Shown here piece after piece: positions 1-11,211 of a stretch of DNA of 64,000 nt. Origin of the DNA: Prostheceraeus crozeri (lineage: Eukaryota; Platyhelminthes; Polycladida; Euryleptidae); the NCBI GenBank assembly GCA_907163375.1, contig CAJQUW010003176.1, forward strand, positions 62,001 through 126,000, written 5' to 3'. The first letter of the stretch is position 1. Each line of letters opens with the position of its first letter. The notes beneath the pieces are model-generated. The model did no database searches. It was not told the origin of the DNA and saw only the letters and a list, made by a program, of their open reading frames with translations. Made by a program: the position numbers and the translations under genes.

Positions 1-1194
1 CATTTCTAAAAGAATTTTGAGTACTTGAGATACATGCATGTGTATGTTTGGAAGGTATTTCAAATCTGTTTCTTATGACTATAACAATGTTTTGTTCTGA
101 TACTCTATTTGTTTTACAGCCTTCGGTAAAACTTAAGAAAACTGAATAAATTCAAAGGTAAAACTATCTTCAGAATTATTTGCTTACTTTTCCTTTAATA
201 TTTCTCTCTTCTTTCTTCTGTCACCTTTTTGATATCGTCCTTGTCTAATTCAGTTGACGTGAAAAGAAAGCCGAAACTTCCAAAGCTCATGTCTCCATAT
301 GCATTTATGTGCAGTTGAAAAGCTAAACTTAATTTGTCAATTATTAACACAAAAACATCAATCGTGAAAGTTTCTACAGGAGAAAATATTATTTCAGTTG
401 ATGATTGTGAGTTCAGTGATGAATGACTGTCTGCGATCACAGCGGTTTTGAATTCAATAATGGTTTGACCTCGTAGACTAACAGACAACATACTGCAATT
501 AATATTCATCAGATAAAAACTGAGAACTAAGTACTATCCACCACTTACTTCCGAGAAGAATTTTCAACCTTTCCCGAGCAATCCAATCTAATGATGTCTA
601 TATTTCAGAAACAAGAGTCGACTAGAGCTATCGTAGAAATTCTAATGGCACTTAAAAGCCAGGTGTAGTCTTTTTTTAAAAAAAAGTAAAATCTGCGCAG
701 AGTACATCATTATTTTTTGCGTTATTTGCATCACACCATTAGTGGACAAAATAAGGGACAAAGCATGTGGTATATTTATGAAATTTTTGGACCTCTTCGT
801 GTGGTCTTTTAAACTATTTTGAACTTCTGACATTATTTTGAGCCTTCCTTTGGACCTTTTGAACTTTTTGTGTACTTTTTCAACTACTCGCACTTGTACC
901 CTTTATTTGAGCCTTGTTCAAAGATCAAACCAATTTGTGCATCATGCTTAGGCTAACCAGAAATTCCCTTGCGATCATACAAGAAAATCATTTGTCGTTC
1001 AAAAGTGCTTCATTATCAAGAGAAAAGCAAAACATGTATTCAAACCTGTATGCAGGTGAAGCACGCAGATCATTGTAAATGTTTCTCTTCTAGTGCATTT
1101 AATTGGTGATATTAAAATTCCAACACTGCAAAATAGAATCATATATGAGTTATCTGAATGCTTATTTCTGAATAATAATGACAATATGATGATC
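1..1194. other. host left flank, largely non-coding
   Basis: AT-rich sequence left of the Polinton target duplication. Apart from the candidate minus-strand exon at 195-509, I see only a short T/A homopolymer pair near 665-690 and no recognisable gene or repeat. Confidence 0.5.
195..509 (-). CDS. possible host exon, unknown protein (C-terminal part)
   Basis: An open segment of about 100 codons on the minus strand, rich in Ser, Thr, Ile and Asp. It is preceded on that strand by a reasonable splice acceptor (pyrimidine-rich stretch ending TTAATTGCAG just before the open frame) and ends with a charged tail (EERREKY). This would fit the last coding exon of a host gene. No domain is recognised and no minus-strand poly(A) signal is obvious close by. 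It could equally be a chance open frame. Confidence 0.25.
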   Translation of the reverse strand: MNINCSMLSVSLRGQTIIEFKTAVIADSHSSLNSQSSTEIIFSPVETFTIDVFVLIIDKLSLAFQLHINAYGDMSFGSFGFLFTSTELDKDDIKKVTEERREKY

Positions 1195-1200
1195 AACAAA
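1195..1200. repeat. 6-bp target-site duplication, left copy (AACAAA)
   Basis: AACAAA lies immediately before the first base of the left inverted repeat and is repeated exactly after the last base of the right one. Six-base duplications are the rule for Polinton integration. Confidence 0.9.
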
Positions 1201-1797
1201 AGTAGTAATAAAACGGCGAACACTCGACCGGCGCCCCCCCCTCTGGAACGGCAGAGTGTCGTGGTCGGCCGCCGTGGTGCTTCGAGTCTGAATCCCCCCC
1301 TCTGGAACGACAGAGTGTCGTGGTGGTCTTGGGCGACCGCCAGGATTAGTCTTGATGCTATAGTGTGTGATGTTTTTCGTGCAATCTGCTGAATGTTTGG
1401 TTGTAAAATGGGTTGTTTCGAGTGGAAGGAGTGCTCGGATGTGAAAACGGAGGCCAGATTTGGATTCAGCGTGAAATTCTGCATCGGTATGGTGAGTTTG
1501 AACGCAATCGGAGAGAAAAAATTTTCGCTGACGTCCCCCCCCCTCGGGAGAGCTAGCTTCGATCTTGGCTTCTAGTGGACGGATTTTGTCGTGCCATAGC
1601 TCGTTTGAAAGGTAAGAGTGAGACAAATTCAGTGAAACAAACGGCTTGTTCATATCTGTCTTCGTTCGGATGTGAGACGCCATTTAAGATTTTGGGACAT
1701 TGGCGAAAAACGACAGAGTTAGAATTTGGGACGTTTTGGGCTGTAGCTTCAAAACGAAGCATCGGATTGGAAAACGGATTTCAGATTTGGAATCAGC
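1201..1797 (+). repeat. Polinton left terminal inverted repeat
   Basis: About 597 bp matching the reverse complement of 25812-26555. The outer part holds two GC-rich units with C-tracts. The inner part, from about 1393, is a more ordinary sequence that is itself tandemly repeated further in. Aligned by eye, the two repeats are about 97% identical outside the unit-number difference. Confidence 0.92.
1234..1340 (+). repeat. subterminal GC-rich tandem units (2 copies)
   Basis: Two units, each a run of seven to nine C followed by CTCTGGAACGnCAGAG and a GTCGTGGT stretch. The 16-base core is an inverted repeat (CTCTG...CAGAG). The right terminus carries four such units, so copy number differs between the two ends. 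Confidence 0.8.
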
Positions 1798-2460
1798 GTG
1801 AAATTCTCTATCTGTATAGTGAGTTTCAAGGCAATCGGCGAGAAAAAATTTTCAACATTTTTCGAAAAAACGACAGAGTTAGAATTTGGGACGTTTTGGA
1901 CTGTAGCGCCCAAACGAAGCATCGGATGGGAAAACGGAGGCCAGATTCGGATTCAGCGTGAAATTCTGCATCGGTATGGTGAATTTGAACGCAATCGGAG
2001 AGAAAAAATTTTCGCTGACGTCCCCCCCCCCTCGGGAGAGCTAGCTTCGATCTTGGCTTCTAGTGGACGGATTTTGTCGTGCAATAGCTCGTTTGAAAGG
2101 TAAGAGTGAGACAAATTCAGTGAAACAAACGGCTTGTTCATATCTGTCTTCGTTTAGATGTGAGACGCCATTTAAGATTTTGGGACATTGGCGAAAAACG
2201 ACAGAGTTAGAATTTGGGACGTTTTGGGCTGTAGCTTCAAAACGAAGCATCGGAACGGAAAACGGATCAGCGTGAAATTCTCTATCAGCATGGTAAGTTT
2301 CAAGTCAATCGGAGAGTTTCAAGTCAATCGGCGAAAAAAAAATTTCAACATTTTTCGAAAAAACGACCGAGTTAGAATTTTTGCGATGGCTGCCTACTGT
2401 AGAGCCAAAACGAAGCATCGGATGGGAAAACGGAGGCCAGATTCGGATGCAGCGTCAAAT
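1430..2460 (+). repeat. direct repeat, period about 488 bp, 2 copies plus a partial third
   Basis: The inner inverted-repeat segment starting near 1438 recurs from about 1926 (offset 488), and a shortened third version follows near 2290-2460. Each copy contains a C-tract followed by CTCGGGAGAGCTAGC and a GGGACGTTTTGG stretch. Only the outer copy is matched at the right end. The short open frames in this stretch simply follow the repeat and are not genes. Confidence 0.8.
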
Positions 2461-2544
2461 TCTACATGAAAATGGTGTATTTCCAGCTCAATCGGAGCAC
2501 TAGAACCGGAGATAGACGGGTTTTTAGTGTTTGGATGATGGGTA

Positions 2545-2606
2545 TTACGTCATCAGCTGATCGCCACACACTATATAAGCTGGGAACCGACAGAGACTTG
2601 TCATTC
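2545..2606 (+). promoter_or_regulatory. TATA promoter of the left-end transcription unit
   Basis: TATATAAG at 2572-2579 is followed about 30 bp later by an initiator-like TGTCATTCA. A CRE/ATF-like TTACGTCA sits at 2545-2552. This is the layout of a core RNA polymerase II promoter. It would drive the leader exon ending at 2627 and the gene starting at 4412. Confidence 0.7.
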
Positions 2607-2627
2607 AGACGAGAGCGATTGTCAGAG

Positions 2628-4396
2628 GTAGGTCGTCTCTCTGAGCTCCGATCATAGCTTCGGACATTCCAAATCCCGGGTTTCTGTAAGAAACCGACTT
2701 AGAAAATTTCATTGCTGATATCAGCTAAGGCGTCAGACTTAGAGGTTCGCCAGGAGATGGCTTTCGTCTCCAGGCCATGAAAGACTCCAAAACTTTAAAG
2801 GCTTGTAACTTTGCTTCTACAAGTCCGTTTGACTTTATTCAAAAAAGGTTTGGTCGCTATTGACCTGGTCTAAGTGATAAACTACTTATAAAATTTCATA
2901 AGTAGTGCTAAAAAGTTGAAAAATTTAAATTCACTAGTTTTGGAGGTTTTCTGGGGTTTTCGACCCTGCTGAAGTCAATGAAAGCATTTTTAATGATGTC
3001 TGAGCCAGTCTTCTCATGTTATAAGCGGCTTTTCACTGAAAGCGAGCACGACATGGAGAGTTTTGCTGTAATATTCCACTGACAGGGTGTTCATTCGGGA
3101 CGGCGGACGATGCCGTAGTGATAAGTGTGGCAAGGGAGTGTGTCATAGTTAAGACCGTAACCGCTGGGACAACTCATGTCTCATGTTGGGCATTTGACAC
3201 AGTTCTCAACGTAGCACTTTGAACGCCAATCGGTTGAGTCTTAGCTATCTTGTCATGGGTGGCCTCTAAACATCTCCATTGCAAAACGCTGGTGAATCAA
3301 GCTCTCTACGGCTTGCTATCAAGCTACTATCAAAGTCTGTCAACCTCTTACCAACTCTACAGGTTTTCATGTCTGAGCCAGACTTCTCATGGTATAAGCA
3401 GCTTTTCACTGAAAGCGAGCAAGACATGGAGAGTTTTGCTGTAATATTCCACTGACAGGGTGTTCCTTCGGGACGGCGGACGATGCCGTAGTGATAAGTG
3501 TGGCAAGGGAGTGTGTCATAGTTTAGACCGTAACCGCTGGGACAACTCATGTCTCATGTTGGGCATTTGACACAGTTCTCAACGTAGCACTTTGAACGCC
3601 AATCGGTTGAGTCTTAGCTATCTTGTCATGGGTGGCCTCTAAACATCTCCATTGCAAAACGCTGGTGAATCAAGCTCTCTACGGCTTGCTATCAAGCTAC
3701 TATCAAAGTCTGTCAACCTCTTACCAACTCTACAGGTTTTCATGTCTGAGCCAGACTTCTCATGGTATAAGCAGCTTTTCACTGAAAGCGAGCAAGACAT
3801 GGAGAGTTTTGCTGTAATATTCCACTGACAGGGTGTTCCTTCGGGACGGCGGACGATGCCGTAGTGATAAGTGTGGCAAGGGAGTGTGTCATAGTTTAAA
3901 CCGTAACCGCTGGGACAACTCATGTCTCATGTTGGGCATTTGACACAGTTCTCAACGTAGCACTTTGAACGCCAATCGGTTGAGTCTTAGCTATCTTGTC
4001 ATGGGTGGCCTCTAAACATCTCCATTGCAAAACGCTGGTGAATCAAGCTCTCTACGGCTTGCTATCAAGCTGATCAAAGCAATAACTTGGGATGTTTCCT
4101 CAAGGTTTTCAAGTATGCTGAGTTCAAATCTGCTATCAGATTTCAAATTTAACTAAGTCTAAGGCAGCTTTGAGGGGTTAGATCCCAGCTACTGTTCACT
4201 ACCTTTGACTCGGCGTTGCTGTTACCACTTCGGGGCAGTGACAATGATGTCTTCAGCTGTAAATAGTGGGTATCGGGGAAGATCTCTCACTTCCCTAGTG
4301 ATCAGTACAAGGCCTTCGGGCTGTTGACGGGATCGAGTGCCACTCACTATACTCAAATCTATCATTCCTCACTAAGTGTAAAATCATTGTTTTCAG
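2628..4396 (+). other. predicted leader intron of the left-end gene
   Basis: A GAG|GTAGGT donor at 2628 and a pyrimidine-rich acceptor ending TTTTCAG at 4396 (alternative CTTCAG at 4409) bracket a non-coding stretch. It contains the 373-bp tandem repeat and further hairpin-rich sequence (4100-4340). Prediction is from splice signals only. Confidence 0.5.
2998..4072 (+). repeat. 373-bp tandem repeat, about 2.9 copies
   Basis: Copies begin near 2998, 3371 and 3744. The last two are nearly identical and the first is somewhat diverged. Each unit contains several potential hairpins: ACGGC...GCCGT, a C(TTCG)G-type loop, and GCTTG-CTAT-CAAGC. The 64-residue plus-strand and 94-residue minus-strand open frames that recur with the same period are by-products of the repeat. 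A diverged relative of the unit lies at about 5640-5985. Confidence 0.85.
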
Positions 4397-4411
4397 TTTT
4401 TCGCTTCAGAA

Positions 4412-5590
4412 ATGCCGAAATACAATAATGTCAAGACCTGTTTCAAACTATGTCAATGCCGGAAGGTATTCCGAGCTGACGCCTTCAAGAAACACGCTTG
4501 CACTAACAAGAAACAGATAGGGATCGGTCGCTACTATTGCGGAGCCCACAAAGTCAGTCGCTTAAGTGAGCGGTTGGAGGATTGGCACTCACAACACAGC
4601 GAGTGTCAAACAGGCGAAGTAGGCGAAGAAGAACGGAGTTCACTCTTCGCCACTGAGCTCCGTTCTTTGGAGCTACAATCTGCCAACGAGCAAGAACGGA
4701 GCTCACTCTTCACCACTGAGACGACTGAGCTACAATCCGCCATTGAAGCGATTTCCGCTGTATCCTCGCTTAGTAGCGAGAGCTCGCTGTCCAGCAGCGA
4801 TAGTGAGGAGGAGGAGGAGGAGGGAGAGCTACAGTCGCAACCTATCGAGAACGTCGACCTCGATCGCGAGACCCCTACAGCCGTGACTGCGAGCGGAATT
4901 GCAACACAATGTCGCAATTTTGTCAAGCGCCCCCCGATGATCGCCGAACGGGATAGACTAAAGAAAGAGGTGGAGAAGTTGAAGGAGGAAGCCTTCTCAT
5001 ACAAGGCAAAGTATGAGGACCTAAAGAACGTGGCCGGAGAGATGAAGAAGGTGAAGGAGAGATTAAGCGAGCGCGATGGCGAGTTGGAGCAGGAGAGGCT
5101 CAAGACTCTCGAGGGGAAAGCCAGAGAAGAGGCTTTGCTAGCAGAGAGGGAAAGTAGGGAGAAGGAGATACGAAGGTTGAAGGAGGAAGTGGAGAGACTC
5201 CCTGTGCAGATGGCTAAGGTGGTCGAGACGAACCACGAGCTGCACCGTTCGACGCAGCTGGTGGATCGCGATCGAAGGGTGCGTTCCAGCCGTCTGCACA
5301 TCCCTATTAGAAAGGGGAGAGTAGCAGAAACTCCTCTCTTGTACGAGCGTGGAAGAGGGGAGAAATGCTACTCTCGGGTGAAGAAAGGGGTGGAGTGTCT
5401 ACACTTCACCTTCGATCATCGTAATCCGATCTCGAATTTCCTTTATGAGGAAGCGTCCGAGAAGATCTGTAAGTACAAATGACTAAATTAAAATGTAAGA
5501 TGATAACTCACTACTTCTTTCTTTACAGACATCCAAGAGAAGCGACCACCCGCCCCGATGCCGGAGCCACAGTCGAAACAGCAAGCCTGA
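4412..5590 (+). CDS. Polinton coiled-coil protein with N-terminal Cys/His cluster, unknown function
   Basis: The start at 4412 follows the leader-intron acceptor. Residues 10-60 hold a Cys/His-rich patch (CFKLCQC...HAC, then C and H pairs near 43-63) that could bind zinc. Next comes a Glu/Ser-rich acidic stretch (about 70-140) and a long heptad-rich Lys/Glu coiled coil (about 175-270). A GTAAGT donor at 5469 and a TTTACAG acceptor at 5528 predict a 60-bp intron with a short proline-rich last exon ending at 5590. It is the first gene behind the left-end TATA promoter, so probably an early gene. I do not recognise the family. Confidence 0.7.
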
Positions 5591-6330
5591 GTCCCTACCA
5601 CACACCCCGAGAACTAACCACCAGCTCTCTTAAGGGCCACCATGGGCAAGACATGATAGAACCTCCACGCGGTTTGCCCTGGGCAGTCTTTAGACTGGCG
5701 AATACTATCATTAAGTTGAATCTGCTATCAGTCAACTTGAACGTTGCAAATGAAGCTCGGTGTAATACTTCCTTTCGACGGGCGTTCCTGTAAAGGGCGG
5801 CGGTGAAACCCGTAGCTATGTATACCGCAAGGGACATTCGGCAATGGTCAATCTTGTTAAACCTCTCTGCGTCATGTTTGCAAGTGATTGCCTCTGTCTC
5901 AACGTAGTATGCATTCGCGCCAGGGCGACATTTAGCCAACTGTCGAAGGTTGCCTAAAACTTTCCATTGCATACGTTATGAGAACCATGAGTTCTACCTT
6001 TCTCTATCAATGAGACGAATTGATGAATGGAATGAAATGGGAGGACACTCACGCGCCACACGCAACATAACACACTTCTCTCTTCCGTAGTCTAACAAGC
6101 TCTTTACACATGGATCGCAGTCGATTGCTATCCCTGTATCAGAAGTGTAAGCTATCTTAATTTTATTTAACACTATTTCATCTACCATCATCACCCATAT
6201 GAAATGTTATACGATTTACAAGTTAGACTAAGCGTGTTACTATTTCCAAATGAAAAAGTATACATGGTTAAATGATCCACTGAAGCCCCATTCAAGTAAG
6301 TCAGTATGAAAGCAAAGATAATATGAAATA
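5591..6330. other. non-coding, hairpin-rich stretch related to the 373-bp repeat
   Basis: From about 5640 to 5985 short blocks match the 373-bp unit in order: GCAAGACATG, GGCGG...CCGTAG, GCAAGGGA, TCTCAACGTAG, CCATTGCA. They are separated by unrelated sequence. A hairpin with a CTAT-containing loop (AGTTGA...TCAACT) lies near 5713-5738. Minus-strand open frames of 125 residues (5595-5972) and 66 residues (5994-6194, which ends near a GTGAGT donor) cover the stretch. I cannot decide between structured RNA and a decayed small gene. Confidence 0.45.
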
Positions 6331-6338
6331 AAAATTTA

Positions 6339-6788
6339 TTATGGCATGTATTTCAAAAGGTCTTCATCGTCAATATCGTCCCAGAGTCTGACTTCACATA
6401 GATAACAAAAACAGTTCACTTGCTTTAATCGTTCTTCCACTTCAAGCCTCACTTTGTCGATATACTCCCACTCCGCCATAGTTCGTGGCTGGGAGTTAGG
6501 GGTGTACCACTCCCATAATTGGCGGAGGAATTTGGTGCTGGTGATCTCCATCACATCGTCAGTATCGTACTGGAGATACTTCCACCTCACGCCTGTTAAG
6601 TCGGGACACTCCTTCTCACATACACTCTCCTCTTCGTCATCCGCTGGTAATGACAACTTTCTGATATTGTCCAGTCGGTACACCTTCTCTACCTTTCCCT
6701 TCGTTGGAGCGTTTGGTGCAACGAGCGCCTTTGGTGTTGAGCATGGAGAAGAGAATTTTGTGTTTGGTGTTGTCGGAGGGCTTGTCAT
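6339..6788 (-). CDS. Polinton small protein, unknown function
   Basis: 149 residues. The N-terminal 30 residues are Ser/Thr/Pro-rich, the middle is acidic (DDEEES), and the end carries a CFCYLC cluster and a Trp-Asp-Asp-Ile-Asp-Asp tail. The stop codon overlaps an AATAAA poly(A) signal. It is transcribed away from polB, sharing the intergenic promoter region 6790-6915. No family recognised. It may be a regulatory or early protein by position. Confidence 0.6.
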   Translation of the reverse strand: MTSPPTTPNTKFSSPCSTPKALVAPNAPTKGKVEKVYRLDNIRKLSLPADDEEESVCEKECPDLTGVRWKYLQYDTDDVMEITSTKFLRQLWEWYTPNSQPRTMAEWEYIDKVRLEVEERLKQVNCFCYLCEVRLWDDIDDEDLLKYMP

Positions 6789-6841
6789 GTTGACTGAATA
6801 ATAACTTTGAAATGTTTTCTAATTCTTAAGTATCAACAAGC

Positions 6842-6915
6842 AACCAATCAGAATGAACAGCCAATGAATGATGAATATGAAAGTATATATGTAAAGTGAC
6901 ATTCGTGTCATTTCA
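6842..6915. promoter_or_regulatory. divergent promoter between the 149-residue gene and polB
   Basis: CCAAT at 6844-6848 and 6861-6865, a TATA-like GTATATATGTA at 6883-6893, and an initiator-like TGTCATTTCA at 6906-6915 for plus-strand transcription. The initiator resembles the one of the left-end promoter (TGTCATTCA). On the minus strand the same AT-rich core could serve the 149-residue gene. Confidence 0.65.
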
Positions 6916-7045
6916 CTCTGTCTTTGAGACGTATAAGTGAAGTGTTCTCTGGCGAATTCTATATTTGAGGCGTGCAAGTGAATTCCAAATTTGAGTGAAG
7001 TCTCTATCTTCTTGAAGTATCAAGCTTAAACATAATTTCGTTCAA

Positions 7046-10000
7046 ATGGTAAGTTGAAAATTTCTTCACTCATCTCCCTCAAACGTGTGGCTAATAGCAT
7101 CTTCCTCAATTTCAGGCATCAACTTCATCACCAACGCCCTCCCTACTCGAGGAAAGTTTAGAGTTGTTGAGTCAAGGTAGGTTGTAACAATACACTGAGA
7201 CTTGAACAGAGATGATAGAATGATTTCTCTTTCAGGTGATACCAGTCCCATCTCGAGCAAGTCCACGTCAACATTGTCGCGGGAATGCAACGATCGGGAA
7301 TGTGCTGACTGTGGACACATCTTCACGAGGAAGCGTGATCTCGTCCGACACATCAAGCGAGGTGTTTGTAGACCTAAGTCAGCATCAATCTCCGAAGGTG
7401 GGGATGATTCTGTTAACGATGTCTCCTTTTCTTGCGATTTATGCATTCAGTCTTTTGAGTCACATTTTGAACTATCTTCACATAGACTTCGACATACACA
7501 CAGTGACGATAGTTATACTAACAGCACCTCCTCTATCCGACTCTCTGAAGTGTCGATAAATAATTTAGTGAGGAACTACCAGATGGAATCCTCAGAAACC
7601 ATTACTGACTTTGAAGAATGGTTTCATCAAAATTCATCTTTGATTGGTGCGCTCTTCAACAATTTAGTCAATTTTAGAATGAAGGCGCTCATCTATCTCA
7701 AAATAAAATATGTAAAAATCGACCACCATACTGGTCAAATAGTAGAGAGGTTGGAGTCTCACATACCCTCCTCTCCTGCAACCGAAGTTGTAGACTGTGA
7801 GTCTTGGATAAATTTTCATATCCAAGGGTTAAAATTAAATATAGATAAATTTAACGAGCGTGATAGTGGTCTCGTTTTTGGTGGTATTGAGACCGCCATG
7901 ATTAAAATCACTTTATTAGAGAACTACTCTGGACGAGGCTCCTTTAAACTTCCGAAAAATTTAAGAAATAAAGCAGCAGTCATTTCTGTAGATTGCGAAT
8001 CGCAATGTTTTAAGTATGCCGTCCTCTCCATTCTCCACTATAATGATGTACAGTATAGCCGATACCGTAAGAGTAAGTATCAACAGTGGGAGAATGAATT
8101 AAAGTTTGATGACTGCAATAGTGAAGATATGAAAATTAAAGATATAGAAAAATTTGAAAAATTGAACAACATCAAAATAGTTCTCCATGTTTGGGAAAAA
8201 GGATTGAAGGGCGTCCGTTACAACTCGCGTTCGAGTTGTTATGACCACGTTGTTAACCTTTTATTAGTAAGACAGGATGACAGTGAGGAATGGCACTACT
8301 GCGGTATTCCCAAAATTTCTCGCTTATACCACCACCTAAGAAATTCTAGCTCAGAGATTTATTACTGTGACAGATGCATTCGCAACTTTAGGAGTAAAAA
8401 TAGATTTGAAACTCATTACGAATGGTGTAAGCGAGGTAAACTACAAATGGAGCGCATGCCCAAAGATAAGGAGTTTTCATATAGAGAGAATGGCGATGAA
8501 CTAAGTCCTCTTCGTGTCATCTATGCTGACATCGAATGCTATATCGATGATATCATCCACAAGCCAGCAGCCATATCCTGCTATGAAGTATGGCATGACC
8601 ATTTCCAAAATAGAAAAAATAAAATGCACGTCTGGCAAGGTGAGGATTGTATTTACCAATTCCTACAATTCCTCGAACAGGCTGTAAAATTTCAACAAAA
8701 GTATGATGGTGAACTCTATCGCAGATCATTGCATATGACAGCAGATGATCAAGCAAAATTTGATAGTTGCAACGTTTGCCCCAAATGTAGTAAAACATTT
8801 GATGATGATAAGATTAAGAAAGTGCGCGACCATGATCACATCACTGGTAAATTTAGAAACGCACTATGTTCAAAATGCAATTTTTCACTTAGGATGAAAC
8901 GGCGTACATTACCCGTCATTTTCCATACTTTCAAGGGCTACGACAGCCATATGATAATAAAAGGAGGTTTAGGTCAAATGAAAGAGTGGAAGCTTGATGT
9001 AATAGCACAAACGAGAGAGAAGTTTATGGCCATGACAGCAAAAGTGCCTGTCGATAAAACTAAAGAAAATAAAACGGTCTATTTTGATATAAAATTTTTA
9101 GATTCCTAACAATTTATGACTGCATCACTGGCCTCTCTCGTACAAAATCTAAAGTCTCTTCCACTAACACAAAATCTTAAGAAACAATATCCAAATCTAA
9201 CCGATGAAGTCATCACACGGAAAGGAGTCTTTCCATATGCATATTTTGATGCGATTAGTAAACTCAGCGAGACATCTCTTCCGCCCATAGATAAATTTAA
9301 AAATGATTTGACCGGCGCAGAATGTAAGACCGAAGATTATGATCATGCACAAGATGCATGGATAAAATTTGACTGCCATACATTTGGCGAATATATGATT
9401 GCCTATCTTAAGTTAGATGTATTTTTGCTGGCTGATGTATTTCAGGAGTTTCGACGAGTGGCATTAGAAGAAGATAAGTTAGATCCCGTCCACTTTGTCA
9501 GTCTGCCAGCCATGTCATTTAAGTCTGCTTTTAAAATGACTGGTGAGACCATTCATCTCTTACAAGATCCAGAGATGTATAATTTATTTGAGCGAGGAAT
9601 TCGCGGTGGTCTCACATTTATAAATAAACATAGATTAAAATCAAAATTAGTAGGCGATGATCACACTCATCTTAAGTATTATGACCAAAATAATTTATAT
9701 GGTAGTTCACTATCCAAACCACTCCCTCACTCTGAGTTTAGCTGGTTAGATGATAGTGATATTCAGCATCTCTCCAACCCTTCTAACATACTAGCAATTC
9801 CAGATGAAGGTGATTGGGGATATTATTTTGAGATAGATCTTATTTATCCAAATAATATTAAACATAAAACCGTAGATTTTCCACTCGCACCCGAATCAGG
9901 TGAAGTGAGTAAAGATATGTTTTCCGACTTTATGAAACAATTTCATAAAGATTTAGAATCATGCGGTCAACCCGACTATAAGCCTTGCCGCAAACTTTTA

Positions 10001-10957
10001 CTCACCCAGTATGATAAGGAAAACTATCTAGTCCACTTTAGCATCTTAAAATTTTATTTAGAAATGGGCATGATTTTAAAAAGAGTTCACCGCATTATTA
10101 AATTTAGACAGAAAGCCTTCCTCAAACCATATATTGATAGCAACAGTCAGAAACGTGCACTAGCCCAAAATAATTTTGAAAAAGATTTTTATAAGTATAA
10201 GAATAATAGTCTATTTGGTAAGACGATGGAGGATGTTAGAAAACGTGTAAACTATAAACTAGTCAATGATGTTACAAAATTTAAGAAATTGGTCTCATCA
10301 CCTCTATTCATTGATAGAGACATTATCGATGAGGACCTTGTAGGTTTTAAAATGATAAAATCTGAAGTTGAGTTGTGCAAGCCCATCTATATTGGTCAAG
10401 CTGTACTAGATTACTCTAAGCTTGAAATGTACCAATTCTTTTATAAAATACTAAAACCATGTCCTCTCGTAAAAGAGGTTCGTTTGTTGGGTGGTGATAC
10501 AGATAGTTTCTTCTTAGGTATTACCACTCAAAAAGATTTAAATTTCAATGAAGTAGGAAAATCTTTAGAAAGATATTTTGACACATCAAATTATCCTACT
10601 GATCACCCACTCTACTCCATCAAAAATAAGGCAAAACTTGGCTGCTTTAAGGATGAGACAGCAGGGAAGGAAATAGATGAAATGATTCTCCTCCGTCCAA
10701 AAATGCACAGTATGAAATTAAAGGATAGCGACGATAGTATTAAGCGCGCTAAAGGCATATCAAGATCATTGGTGTCTAACATGAAACATAAAAATTTCAG
10801 GAAAGCCTATAGAAGTAAAAATATAACGTTTGTCAATATGACAATCTTAAAATCTAAGTCGCATGAGATCAAAACTCATACTTTTAGGAAACGGGCGCTT
10901 TTAGCATGGGAGGATAAGAGGTGCTGGTTAGAACACAACATATCTCTTCCACAATGA
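7046..10957 (+). pseudogene. POLB: protein-primed family B DNA polymerase (Polinton pPolB), broken
   Basis: Replicates the element from its termini by protein priming. Exon 1 carries only the ATG (7046-7048). Predicted GT-AG introns at 7049-7115 and 7177-7235 precede the main exon. Visible in order: C2H2-like fingers (about 7305-7500); an accessory domain also found as a separate gene at 21060-21398; a further finger; the exonuclease motif YADIEC (about 8520); an endonuclease-VII-like Cys/His module with DHDHITG (8760-8880); Exo II-like FKGYDSH; Exo III-like YLKLDVFLLADVF (about 9400); polymerase motif A DQNNLYGSSLS (about 9680); motif B KYKNNSLFGK (about 10196); and motif C GGDTDS (10491-10508). 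About one break overall. Confidence 0.93.
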
Positions 10958-11211
10958 CATCCTGATAAAGACATACCACCACCCAAAAGAATTAAACTCA
11001 CACTACCACATTCAGGAGACGTCTTAGCATAATCATCCTTAACTTAGTATTTTGATGTTGATTTCTGTAGATAAACACTGTTGTTTTATGTATCGCATTA
11101 GATCGGTTCTTCCTTGTGAATATATGCCTACAGTCAGCCCATTCCCCCTATATCTGTGAAAAGACTTTTTCATATACATATTTTTATTTCAATAAACATA
11201 TCACAATGACT
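10958..11211. terminator. convergent 3' ends with overlapping poly(A) signals
   Basis: Between polB and the convergent fibre-like gene. AATAAA on the plus strand at 11191-11196 and on the minus strand at 11183-11188 are almost back to back, giving both transcripts a signal within 14 bases. Confidence 0.6.

Noticed and set aside
999-2469. Short overlapping open frames in the left terminal repeat
   Set aside because: They occur on both strands, track the direct and inverted repeats exactly, and have repeat-driven composition (Arg/Ser/Pro from C-tracts). Regulatory or structural repeat is the simpler reading.
2998-4072. CRISPR-like array or coding repeat (identical 94- and 64-residue frames)
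   Set aside because: The period is 373 bp with no short repeat-spacer structure. The repeated open frames merely follow from near-identical DNA copies and lack family similarity.
4606-5301. 231-residue minus-strand frame
   Set aside because: Antisense shadow of the Lys/Glu/Ser-rich coiled-coil gene; Ser/Leu-rich composition is typical of such shadows.
5595-5972. 125-residue minus-strand frame as a gene
   Set aside because: It covers the diverged copy of the 373-bp unit, but the frame is not conserved in the unit copies. A short conserved stretch (SLA...T.....A) keeps a small doubt.
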